This document shows, one piece after another, positions 16,875-23,774 of a stretch of 36,585 nt of DNA. This stretch comes from an uncultured Clostridium sp. (GTDB lineage Bacteria > Bacillota > Clostridia > TANB77 > CAG-465). How positions within the stretch are numbered: position 1 is the first letter of the stretch; each line of letters opens with the position of its first letter. A model generated the notes under the pieces. The model ran no database searches. It was not told the origin of the DNA and saw nothing but the letters and a program-made list of their open reading frames with translations. The stretch covers positions 1-36,585 of the forward strand of contig CAJLBR010000008.1 of assembly GCA_905204915.1 (NCBI GenBank), in the 5' to 3' direction. The position numbers and the translations under genes are program-made.

Positions 16875-17308
16875 ATATGAAAAATGACAAAGAACAATTT
16901 GAGTTAGAAGAAAAAATCTTAAGAATTAATTTATTGTTAGATAATGATGATTTGTTAGAAAATTATCTTGATAATATTGAAAATAAAGAGTTAGAAGTAC
17001 CAAAGGAACTATCTAATAATATTATGAAAAGTATTGAAAAAGCTGAAAATAAAAACAAAAATTTAAGGAGTACAATAAATATATATTCAATACTAAAAAT
17101 TGCAGCATGTACAATATTTGCAATATTAATTTGGTATAAGATTCCTAAAAATGAGAATTTTAGCAATATTCATAATGCTAACTTAGAAATAAGTACCCAT
17201 GAGAAATTTTCTAGCAATATAAATGGCAAAATTAATGGGTTTGGAGAAAATGTAACAAGATTTTTTACTGTTACTAATTATAGTTTTGAAGGGGGAAATG
17301 TAAAATGA
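16871..17308 (+). CDS. Probable membrane anti-sigma factor
   Basis: The 145-residue product has a cytoplasmic acidic N-terminal region (about 1-68, helical and rich in Glu/Leu/Asn), one membrane helix at about 70-90 (ILKIAACTIFAILIWY) and an extracellular tail of about 55 residues. Position and topology are those of an anti-sigma factor. There is no HxxxCxxC zinc anti-sigma motif, so it is not a ZAS-type protein. It overlaps the sigma gene by four bases (ATGA) and overlaps the next gene in the same way, so translation of all three is coupled. The assignment is by context. Confidence 0.7.
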   Translation: MNMKNDKEQFELEEKILRINLLLDNDDLLENYLDNIENKELEVPKELSNNIMKSIEKAENKNKNLRSTINIYSILKIAACTIFAILIWYKIPKNENFSNIHNANLEISTHEKFSSNINGKINGFGENVTRFFTVTNYSFEGGNVK

Positions 17309-17805
17309 AAAAAAATGGATTCTTAACATTTTGTTTTAGTTTTATTCCGGGAGCAGGTCAAATGTATCAGGAATATATGAGAAGAGGAGTATCAATAATG
17401 GCCATATTTGCCATATTTATAGCAATATATGGAATGACTGGTATAAATCTATTTTTGATACCACTTCCAATTATATACGCTTATAGTTTTTTTGATACTT
17501 ATAACATAAGAAGTAAAGTTGGAACTGATTCTCAATTAAAAGATGGATTTATTTGGAGTGAATTTTCAGATTATACTATAAACGGAAAAAACTTTATAAA
17601 TAAGAAAAATTCTTTTATAGGAGTTATATTAATTCTTATTGGAATATATTTAGTTTTTAACAGTGTAGTAATGGATATAGGAACAAGATACGACATTAGA
17701 TTTCTTACTATATTATCACAGTACGTTATGAGATATTTACCATCTGTAATAATTGCCTCATTATCAATTTGTTTTGGTATAAAGTTAATGATAAATAAAA
17801 AATAG
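17305..17805 (+). CDS. Polytopic membrane protein, TM2-like N-terminus
   Basis: The 166-residue product has four or five hydrophobic segments (about 5-20, 28-55, 92-115 and 140-162). The N-terminus FIPGAGQMYQEYMRRGV resembles the PGxGQxYxG start of TM2-type small membrane proteins, with the first Gly-rich turn conserved. Function is unknown. It overlaps the anti-sigma gene by four bases and precedes the LiaI/LiaF-like gene by 12 bases. That places it in an ECF-controlled envelope operon; it could help sense membrane state or be an effector. Confidence 0.7.
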   Translation: MKKNGFLTFCFSFIPGAGQMYQEYMRRGVSIMAIFAIFIAIYGMTGINLFLIPLPIIYAYSFFDTYNIRSKVGTDSQLKDGFIWSEFSDYTINGKNFINKKNSFIGVILILIGIYLVFNSVVMDIGTRYDIRFLTILSQYVMRYLPSVIIASLSICFGIKLMINKK

Positions 17806-17817
17806 GGGGAATAATAT

Positions 17818-18492
17818 ATGGAGCAAAATCAGAAGAAAGTAAAAAGAGTTGGTAGTTTAACACTTGCATTTATGCTTATAGTATTTGGAATTTTAATGAT
17901 TTTACAAATATTTTTAAAATTTGACTTGCTAAGATATATACTTATGATATGGCCGGTTTTATTTATAATGCTTGGAATTGAAATTTTAGTTTATAACACA
18001 AAAAAAGATGCAGAGTTAAAAATAGATGCCGGTAGTATAGTTTTAATGTTCATAATTATAGGGTTTGCATGTCTTTTAGGACTTTGTAATTTTGGAATAA
18101 ATCAAGTTTTGTATAACGATGATGTTAAGAGTGGTGTGTTATCTCAAAACTCTTCATATAGCTATGAATTAGCTTGTAAAGAGGAAGTAGATATATCTAA
18201 TATATCTGATAAAAAAATAAAAATTAAAATAGAAGAAGTTGATTTAGGATATGATACAGATGAAGAATATGCTAAGGTAGTATTATATAGTAAATACAAT
18301 GAAAATAAAAGTTTACTATTTGATATGATAGTAAATAATTGGCAAAGTGATAACTTAGTAACAAGTAGAAATAGAGATGGTAACTCAAAATTGGTAATAA
18401 CAGATGTACCAAGTTTTGTAGATGATTTGGAAATTAAAGTATTAGTTAGCAGTAAGGATAAAGTAAAAATAAGTGGAAATTTTGAACAATAA
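17818..18492 (+). CDS. LiaI/LiaF-like membrane protein
   Basis: The 224-residue product has four hydrophobic segments in the first 100 residues (about 14-31, 37-57 and 72-96), matching the LiaI-LiaF-like transmembrane region (GSLTLAFMLIVFGILMIL, then WPVLFIMLGIEIL). A predicted extracellular beta-rich domain of about 125 residues follows. LiaF-type proteins take part in cell-envelope stress responses of Firmicutes, which fits its place at the end of an ECF sigma operon. It follows an AGGGGGAA site. No LiaRS-type two-component genes are nearby. Confidence 0.7.
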   Translation: MEQNQKKVKRVGSLTLAFMLIVFGILMILQIFLKFDLLRYILMIWPVLFIMLGIEILVYNTKKDAELKIDAGSIVLMFIIIGFACLLGLCNFGINQVLYNDDVKSGVLSQNSSYSYELACKEEVDISNISDKKIKIKIEEVDLGYDTDEEYAKVVLYSKYNENKSLLFDMIVNNWQSDNLVTSRNRDGNSKLVITDVPSFVDDLEIKVLVSSKDKVKISGNFEQ

Positions 18493-18515
18493 TAATATAA
18501 GTGTTTTTAATAGTA

Positions 18516-18544
18516 TTGACACATAATAATTTATGTGTTATTAT
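18516..18544 (+). promoter_or_regulatory. Promoter of the ArsR/P-ATPase operon with internal palindrome
   Basis: TTGACA at 18516-18521, a 17-base spacer and TATTAT at 18539-18544. The spacer region contains a perfect inverted repeat, ACACATAA (18519-18526) and TTATGTGT (18531-18538), separated by TAAT. Confidence 0.65.
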
Positions 18545-18558
18545 TTTATATGAATATA

Positions 18559-18572
18559 TGAATAATAATTCA
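18559..18572 (+). promoter_or_regulatory. Probable ArsR/SmtB-type operator
   Basis: TGAATAATAATTCA follows the 6-2-6 layout of ArsR/SmtB operators (TGAAnn-nn-nnTTCA). A flanking ATATGAA (18556-18562) and TTCATAT (18577-18583) form a wider dyad. It lies just downstream of the -10, where a bound repressor would block transcription. Confidence 0.55.
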
Positions 18573-18603
18573 AATGTTCATATGAAATTATGAGGTGAAT
18601 ATA

Positions 18604-18915
18604 ATGACTAATAATAAAATATTAAGCGATAAACCATCAGAAGATGAAATTTTTGATTTAGCTGATTTGTTTAAAATATTCGGAGATAGCTCAAGAATAA
18701 AAATAATGTATGCTATTTCAGAAAATGAATTATGTGTTCAAGAGATTGCTGGTATTGTTGAAATGACACAATCTGCTGTTTCACATCAATTAAGAGTACT
18801 AAAAAACTCTAGATTAGTAAAATCAAGAAAAAATGGAAAAGAAGTATATTATTCTTTAGATGATGATCACGTATCTAGTATTTTTAGTAAAGGTTTAGAG
18901 CATATTAGAGAATAG
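18604..18915 (+). CDS. ArsR/SmtB family zinc-responsive repressor
   Basis: The 103-residue winged-helix protein has the HTH at about 42-70 (ELCVQEIAGIVEMTQSAVSHQLRVL). Metal-site residues match the SmtB alpha5 site in spacing: Asp87, His89, His100 and Glu103 (gaps 2, 11, 3), and Cys44 corresponds to SmtB Cys61. The N-terminal cysteine needed for an alpha3N cadmium/lead site is absent. That predicts zinc sensing through the dimer interface. I chose ATG 18604, six bases after GAGGTG; the GTG at 18595 lies in that site. It is followed by the metal-exporting ATPase and probably represses its own promoter. Confidence 0.9.
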   Translation: MTNNKILSDKPSEDEIFDLADLFKIFGDSSRIKIMYAISENELCVQEIAGIVEMTQSAVSHQLRVLKNSRLVKSRKNGKEVYYSLDDDHVSSIFSKGLEHIRE

Positions 18916-18925
18916 GGGGAAAAAT

Positions 18926-20803
18926 ATGGGAAGTTGTTGTAATCATGAACATAATGAAGAGGAATCAAAATTAGAAAAAGTTTTAACTATTGTTGGAACT
19001 GTTATTTTGATTATTACTTTAATATTAGATAAAAAAGAAATAATAAATAGTAATTATTTAATGATAAGCTATATCATTTCATATATTATGATAGCTTATA
19101 AAATAGTATTAAATGGTATAAAAAATGTATTTAAATACAAATCACTTGATGAAAATTTTCTAATGACTGTTGCAACTATCGGAGCTATTGCTATTGGAGA
19201 ATATTTTGAAGGTGCAATGGTTATATTGCTATATAAGGTAGGAGAATTTTTACAAGACTTAGCAGTTGACAAATCAACTGAAAAAATTGAAAAAGCAATT
19301 GATATTAGAGAAGAATTTGCAAATTTAAAAGTAGGAAAAGAGATTAAAAAAGTACATTCTAATGAACTAAAAGTAGGGGATATAATTGTTGTAAAAAACG
19401 GAGAAAAAGTACCAGTTGATGGTAAATTGATAAGTGAGAGCGCAACTTTAGATAATTCACTTATAACTGGTGAAAGTAAACCAGTAAAAGTAATGTCAGA
19501 AGAAAGTGTTGTATCTGGTAGCATCAATTTATCTAACGTTATTGAAGTTGAGGTAATGACAGAATATCAAAACTCAACAGTTTCAAAAATTGTAGAATTT
19601 ATTGAAAATGCTGGTAAAAATAAATCTAAAACAGAAAAATTTATTACAAGATTTTCAAAAGTATATACTCCAATTGTAATTTTAATTGCTGTTTTGATAA
19701 CTGCTTTATCACCTTTGATATTTGGATTAGAGTTTAAAGAAGCACTTTCAAGAGGATTAATATTTTTAGTAATTTCATGTCCTTGTGCTTTAGTTATTTC
19801 AATTCCTTTAGGATTTTTCATTGGAATAGGTCAATGTAGTAAAAAAGGTGTTGTAGTAAAAGGTAGCAGTTATTTGGATGTACTAAGTAATACAAAAGTA
19901 ATGGCTTTTGATAAAACAGGAACACTAACAAATGGTAATTTTAAAATTTCTGAAGTAAAAAACAAATCTGATATGAGTGATGAAGAATTTTTAAAATTTA
20001 TATCATATGCTGAATATTATTCTAATCACTACTTAGCAAAATCAATATTAAATGAAACAAAAGTAGAAATTGATAAAGAAAGAATTACAGATTATAAAGA
20101 AATTTCTGGAAAAGGCGTAGAATGTAAGTTTGATGGAAAAGATGTAGTCGTTGGATCAAAAAGCTTCATGGAATCTAAGAATATTGCTGAAATTAATGAA
20201 TCAGAAAATGTTTGTGGATCTAAAATACATTTAGCTGTCGATAACGATTATAAAGGATATATAGTATTATCAGATGAGCCTAAGGAAAACTCTTTATATA
20301 CAATAGAAAAATTAAAGAAATTAAATATAAAAACTTTAATGCTTACAGGTGATAATAAAGAAGAGGCTGAAAGTGTTGCAAAAACTTTACAAGTAGATGA
20401 AGTTTATTCAAAACTTTTACCAGAACAAAAAGCGGCAAAGATTGAAGAATTAAAGAATGATAAAAATATAGTAGCATTTGTCGGTGACGGTATAAATGAT
20501 TCACCAGTTATCGCGGCTTCTAATGTTGGTATTGCAATGGGACACGGAGCAGATATATCAGTAGAAGTAGCAAATGTAATCATAATGAATGATGATCCAA
20601 AATCTATATTAGAATCAGTTTTAATTGCTAAGAGAACAAAAAATATTATTAAACAAAACATAACTTTTGCTTTAGTAATTAAAATATTATTCTTAGTACT
20701 AAGTTCACTTGGAATTACATCAATGTGGTTTGCAATATTTGCAGATGTTGGTGTAGCACTGCTTACAGTTTTAAATTCTTTTAGAATAGCAAGAAAAAAT
20801 TAA
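18926..20803 (+). CDS. cadA: Zn/Cd-type P1B-ATPase metal exporter
   Basis: The 625-residue product is a heavy-metal P-type ATPase of the Zn2+/Cd2+/Pb2+ group. Motifs: TGES at 181-184, CPC at 285-287, DKTGTLT with phosphorylated Asp329, GDGINDSP near 520, and C-terminal ADVGVALLTVLN with Asp607 in the last helix, as in ZntA. There is no N-terminal HMA domain; instead residues 3-13 hold CCNHEHNEEE, a compact metal-binding-like motif. The conserved His-Pro of the nucleotide-binding domain is His368-Tyr369 (SNHYLA). It follows the SmtB-like repressor by 10 bases with its own AGGGGG site. Zinc is the likely main substrate; the symbol reflects the family. Confidence 0.9.
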   Translation: MGSCCNHEHNEEESKLEKVLTIVGTVILIITLILDKKEIINSNYLMISYIISYIMIAYKIVLNGIKNVFKYKSLDENFLMTVATIGAIAIGEYFEGAMVILLYKVGEFLQDLAVDKSTEKIEKAIDIREEFANLKVGKEIKKVHSNELKVGDIIVVKNGEKVPVDGKLISESATLDNSLITGESKPVKVMSEESVVSGSINLSNVIEVEVMTEYQNSTVSKIVEFIENAGKNKSKTEKFITRFSKVYTPIVILIAVLITALSPLIFGLEFKEALSRGLIFLVISCPCALVISIPLGFFIGIGQCSKKGVVVKGSSYLDVLSNTKVMAFDKTGTLTNGNFKISEVKNKSDMSDEEFLKFISYAEYYSNHYLAKSILNETKVEIDKERITDYKEISGKGVECKFDGKDVVVGSKSFMESKNIAEINESENVCGSKIHLAVDNDYKGYIVLSDEPKENSLYTIEKLKKLNIKTLMLTGDNKEEAESVAKTLQVDEVYSKLLPEQKAAKIEELKNDKNIVAFVGDGINDSPVIAASNVGIAMGHGADISVEVANVIIMNDDPKSILESVLIAKRTKNIIKQNITFALVIKILFLVLSSLGITSMWFAIFADVGVALLTVLNSFRIARKN

Positions 20804-20819
20804 TAAAAATATACATAAT

Positions 20820-20846
20820 AAAAAGGGGCGTTTATAGTCCCTTTTT
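20820..20846. terminator. Bidirectional terminator
   Basis: AAAAAGGG pairs with CCCTTTTT around an approximately 11-base loop. A/T tracts on both sides let it serve the ATPase gene and the convergent minus-strand gene. Confidence 0.75.
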
Positions 20847-20872
20847 ACATCGTTTTAATAATTAAGTTATTT

Positions 20873-21370
20873 TTAATATCCTAAGTCTTTTAATATATCT
20901 TCTACAGCTTTTTTATTGCTAGAATCTACATTTAAATATAAAGCAGTGTTATCTATTCTAGATATAACTTTAAATTTTCCATTACTTGATAAAGTGTATT
21001 TAGAATAGTTAGCTATCTCTGCATGTGTTTCTGCATTACTACTACCTTTTGAAGATTCGAAAATTGACTTATTATTGTTATAAAAACTTGTAGCATAGTC
21101 AGAATCAGAAAGTTCATAAAATTCTATTTGATAATTAGAATCACTAGATAGTGCTATATAAACTTTGGTAATATAATCATAATCTGAAAATTGACTAGTT
21201 GCGTCTTGTACAACAAATCCTTTTTGTTGCATTATTGTTTGGAATTGACTAGCTGTTATTGGATCTTTTTCTTTATTTAAAGATGTGAATAAAAAAATCC
21301 CACCAAATACTAAAAGTAATAAGAATAACAAAACAGCTCCTAAAATAATAAATACAGTACTTTTTTTCAT
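20873..21370 (-). CDS. Membrane-anchored exported protein, paralog A
   Basis: The 165-residue product has an N-terminal helix (about 6-29, VFIILGAVLLFLLLLVFGGIF) and a secreted domain of about 130 residues. It is paralogous by eye to the protein at 22411-22902: shared segments are QFxxxxxxKGF, YDYIT, the YQIxF strand and the C-terminal LYLNVDSSNKK and DLGY ending. I chose the ATG at 21370, seven bases after GGAGG; the ATG six bases upstream is too close to that site. It follows the PF06541 gene on the same strand but is separated by a terminator. Function is unknown. Confidence 0.75.
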   Translation of the reverse strand: MKKSTVFIILGAVLLFLLLLVFGGIFLFTSLNKEKDPITASQFQTIMQQKGFVVQDATSQFSDYDYITKVYIALSSDSNYQIEFYELSDSDYATSFYNNNKSIFESSKGSSNAETHAEIANYSKYTLSSNGKFKVISRIDNTALYLNVDSSNKKAVEDILKDLGY

Positions 21371-21422
21371 TTTCATACCTCCTATTGACAGTATATTACA
21401 AAAAAACAAAACAATCAACATT

Positions 21423-21446
21423 ATTTGTGTAGATTTTAACACAAAT
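21423..21446 (-). promoter_or_regulatory. Perfect 8-bp inverted repeat upstream of paralog A
   Basis: ATTTGTGT (21423-21430) and ACACAAAT (21439-21446) with an eight-base spacer, 53 bases upstream of the start codon. It has no T tract, so an operator is likelier than a terminator. Confidence 0.35.
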
Positions 21447-21480
21447 ATTTCAGAATGTTGATAATAGATGTAAAAATTAT

Positions 21481-21513
21481 AAAAAAAATTTGAGTTAAAT
21501 GTATAACTCAAAT
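21481..21513 (-). terminator. Terminator of the PF06541 gene
   Basis: On the minus strand, TTTGAGTTA pairs with TAACTCAAA and is followed by eight T. The stop codon at 21508 lies in the stem. Confidence 0.8.
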
Positions 21514-22326
21514 CTCTTTTTCATTATTTTCTTTGTTTATTTGCTTTTTATTCTTTCTATTTTCTTTTCTTTGTTTTCTCTCTTCAATAGATTTCTCTTT
21601 TTTTTCATTTAGGTATTTCTTTAATTCATTAAGTTCATCATTTAGCTTATTAAATTTCAAGTCTGGGAATGCCTTTATTAGTCTATTAGTTTCAAAGCTA
21701 CGTTTTTGTGAAAGTTTAGCCTTTAAATTCTCAAGTTGGCTTATATAATGATTATCTTGAGTTTTTCTTTTCTCTTTAAGAGAATCAGCTATTTCTTTTA
21801 TGTCTGAAAGTTTAGCTTTTAAGTTAAGTACAGAACTTAATGAAAAAGCAAAGTCAATACTTAATATTACTAATATTATATCAATTACTTTTGGTACTAT
21901 TTCAGTTGGTATTTTTCCTAAAAACATTGCTATATATGGATGAACAAAATAAGTTACTACAACTCCAAAAATTCCAAAAAGTATAGAATTTAGCAAGCAT
22001 ATTCTTCCGTTTAAATTAAATTTCATTTGTGAGTAATCCCACCATTTAGCATTAAATATTTTTTCCATTAAAAATCCAGTCACATATTCTAGAATTGTTG
22101 TAAGTAAAACAGCAAGTAAAAATAGTACTATAGGATTATCCTTGCAAGGAGCTAAGAAGATTAATATTATTAATCCACCAAATCCATATATTGGACAGTA
22201 TGGACCATATAAAAATCCTCTATCAGAAAAGTGCCCTTCAACTATTCTGCAGTATACCATTTCAGTGCACCATCCAATAATGCTATATACCATAAAGTAT
22301 AAAAATATCGTATTAAAATCTAACAT
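21508..22326 (-). CDS. PF06541 membrane protein with coiled-coil tail
   Basis: The 272-residue product matches the family labelled putative ABC-transporter type IV permease (PF06541), whose hallmark SDRGFLYGPYCPIYGFGG is present at about 34-51. Five or so helices fill residues 1-180. A long highly charged coiled-coil tail (about 180-272, ending in Lys/Glu/Asn repeats) follows, which the second family member in this window lacks. No ABC ATPase is nearby, so the transporter label is unproven. I chose the ATG at 22326, with AAAGGTG upstream; the GTG at 22335 lies in that site. It sits between two paralogous exported proteins. Confidence 0.8.
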   Translation of the reverse strand: MLDFNTIFLYFMVYSIIGWCTEMVYCRIVEGHFSDRGFLYGPYCPIYGFGGLIILIFLAPCKDNPIVLFLLAVLLTTILEYVTGFLMEKIFNAKWWDYSQMKFNLNGRICLLNSILFGIFGVVVTYFVHPYIAMFLGKIPTEIVPKVIDIILVILSIDFAFSLSSVLNLKAKLSDIKEIADSLKEKRKTQDNHYISQLENLKAKLSQKRSFETNRLIKAFPDLKFNKLNDELNELKKYLNEKKEKSIEERKQRKENRKNKKQINKENNEKEI

Positions 22327-22370
22327 AATAAACACCTTTAGATATTATACCTTGATTGTCAATTTTTGTC

Positions 22371-22404
22371 AAATAAAAAGGTACTCTAAAATATATAGAG
22401 TACC
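22371..22404 (-). terminator. Terminator of paralog B gene
   Basis: GGTACTCTA (22380-22388) and TAGAGTACC (22396-22404) form a perfect 9-bp stem. On the minus strand it is followed by TTTTTATTT. Confidence 0.85.
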
Positions 22405-22410
22405 TAAATC

Positions 22411-22902
22411 TTAATATCCTAAACTTTTCAAAACATTTTTTACATCATCTTTATATGCTTTGTCAACTTTTAAATATATACAAGTATTTTGTATTCTAGA
22501 AACTTCCATAAATTCATTACTAGTTGTTACAGTAAATTTATCGAAACCTGTACCAGAAGTTCTTACACTTGGACTATCTGAAGAAGCTGAACGAGAAAAA
22601 GTAGATTTATTTGTTTCATAAAATTTTTGAGCATACGATTCATCTAAAAATGTGAAAAATTGAATTTGATATGATAAATCCGATGGACTAGCAACTGCTA
22701 CACTAGTTATATAGTCGTATTGCATAAATTGTTCACTGTCGTCATTAGCTAAGAATCCTTTGTTTTCTAATTTTGAAATGAATTGATCTTGTGTTAGAGT
22801 TGTTTTAGAGGAAGCAATTTTAAAAGCTAAAAATATTCCTCCTACAGTTAAAGCAAAAAAAATAATTAATGCCACTATTAAAATTGGCGTACCTTTTTTC
22901 AT
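22411..22902 (-). CDS. Membrane-anchored exported protein, paralog B
   Basis: The 163-residue product has an N-terminal helix (about 5-29) and an extracellular domain homologous to that of the gene at 20873-21370, ending VLKSLGY. The start follows AAGGAGGT at good spacing. Each copy has its own terminator, so the three minus-strand genes are separate transcripts, perhaps with partial read-through. The conserved aromatic and YDYIT segments suggest a ligand- or partner-binding domain, but I do not recognise the family. Confidence 0.75.
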   Translation of the reverse strand: MKKGTPILIVALIIFFALTVGGIFLAFKIASSKTTLTQDQFISKLENKGFLANDDSEQFMQYDYITSVAVASPSDLSYQIQFFTFLDESYAQKFYETNKSTFSRSASSDSPSVRTSGTGFDKFTVTTSNEFMEVSRIQNTCIYLKVDKAYKDDVKNVLKSLGY

Positions 22903-23007
22903 AAGTATACCTCCTTAGTAAATTGTACTTTAAATAAAATATTTAGTCAATATAAAAATCACTTTTTATAAAAACATGTCATATTATAAAATAGAAAGGA
23001 GTATGTT

Positions 23008-23658
23008 ATGAAAATACTAGTATATAATAATGGAACTAATAGAATGGAAACCTATTATAGAAATCTGAATGATCCTATGCCATATTCTGAGGATAAGTAT
23101 CTTTCTGTAAAGGAATTTAGAGGTTCATCAAAATCAGATGTATTGTGGACTGATAAAAATACAATACAAGCTTTTAATAGACTTAGAAATTCATTTGGTA
23201 GACCAATTAAAGTAGGATATGGATTTAAAAGAATAGGCGAGGGTGGTCATTCTGGCCAAAGTCAACATTATGCTGGAAAAGCTTTAGATATTGGTCAAGG
23301 AATGACTAATGCTGATAGAGATAAATTAAGATCTCTTGCTTCTAAAATAAGTGCATATACATATATAGAACCTAAGTCATTAACTCCAACTTGGGCTCAT
23401 ATTGACACAAGAGATAAAAATGCAGCTTGCTCAACTGGTGGATACCCTTTATTAAAACTGGGTAGAAAAGGAACTTATGTAGCTACTCTTCAGGATGCGC
23501 TTACAACTCTTGGCTACAGTACAGGCGGAATAGATGGAATTTTTGGTAATAATACAAGAAATGCAGTTATAAGATATCAAAGAGCAAATGGGCTTAGTGC
23601 AGATGGAATTGTTGGATGTAATACTTGGAAATCAATAGCTAAAAAAATAAGAAGTTAA
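23008..23658 (+). CDS. M15-type peptidase with peptidoglycan-binding domain
   Basis: The 216-residue product contains a D-Ala-D-Ala carboxypeptidase-like M15 domain (about 30-138) with zinc ligands His87 and Asp94 in SQHYAGKALDIG, and His131 in TWAHIDTR. A PG_binding_1 domain follows (about 146-213, LGRKGTYVATLQDALTTLGY, GIFGNNTRNAVIRYQ, DGIVGCNTWKSI). It would cleave peptidoglycan stem peptides. There is no signal peptide or membrane helix. That fits a phage-type endolysin, a forespore or mother-cell enzyme, or release by lysis; no phage genes adjoin it. An AAAGGAG site precedes the ATG. Confidence 0.88.
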   Translation: MKILVYNNGTNRMETYYRNLNDPMPYSEDKYLSVKEFRGSSKSDVLWTDKNTIQAFNRLRNSFGRPIKVGYGFKRIGEGGHSGQSQHYAGKALDIGQGMTNADRDKLRSLASKISAYTYIEPKSLTPTWAHIDTRDKNAACSTGGYPLLKLGRKGTYVATLQDALTTLGYSTGGIDGIFGNNTRNAVIRYQRANGLSADGIVGCNTWKSIAKKIRS

Positions 23659-23685
23659 AGGATATATGCCTTTAACTTCTTTATT
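23649..23685 (+). terminator. Terminator after the M15 peptidase
   Basis: AAGAAGTTAAAGG (23649-23661) pairs perfectly with CCTTTAACTTCTT (23669-23681), with the stop codon in the left arm. Confidence 0.85.
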
Positions 23686-23689
23686 TTAT

Positions 23690-23718
23690 TTGATTTATGA
23701 GAAAAAATCTGGTATAAT
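23690..23718 (+). promoter_or_regulatory. Promoter of the COG2509-like gene
   Basis: TTGATT at 23690-23695, a 17-base spacer and TATAAT at 23713-23718, with TGG before the -10. Confidence 0.7.
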
Positions 23719-23774
23719 ATCTTGGGCAGAAAACATTAGGTTTGATAAATAATTTTGTCAAGGAGGATTTTTTT

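Noticed and set aside
19096..19527. Minus-strand open frame of 143 codons within the P-type ATPase gene
   Set aside because: The plus frame is a clear ATPase with all motifs; the antisense frame is a low-complexity Ser/Phe/Ile shadow.
21508..22326. PF06541 protein as a true ABC transporter permease
   Set aside because: Neither copy has an adjacent ATPase or substrate-binding protein; the label comes only from the family name.
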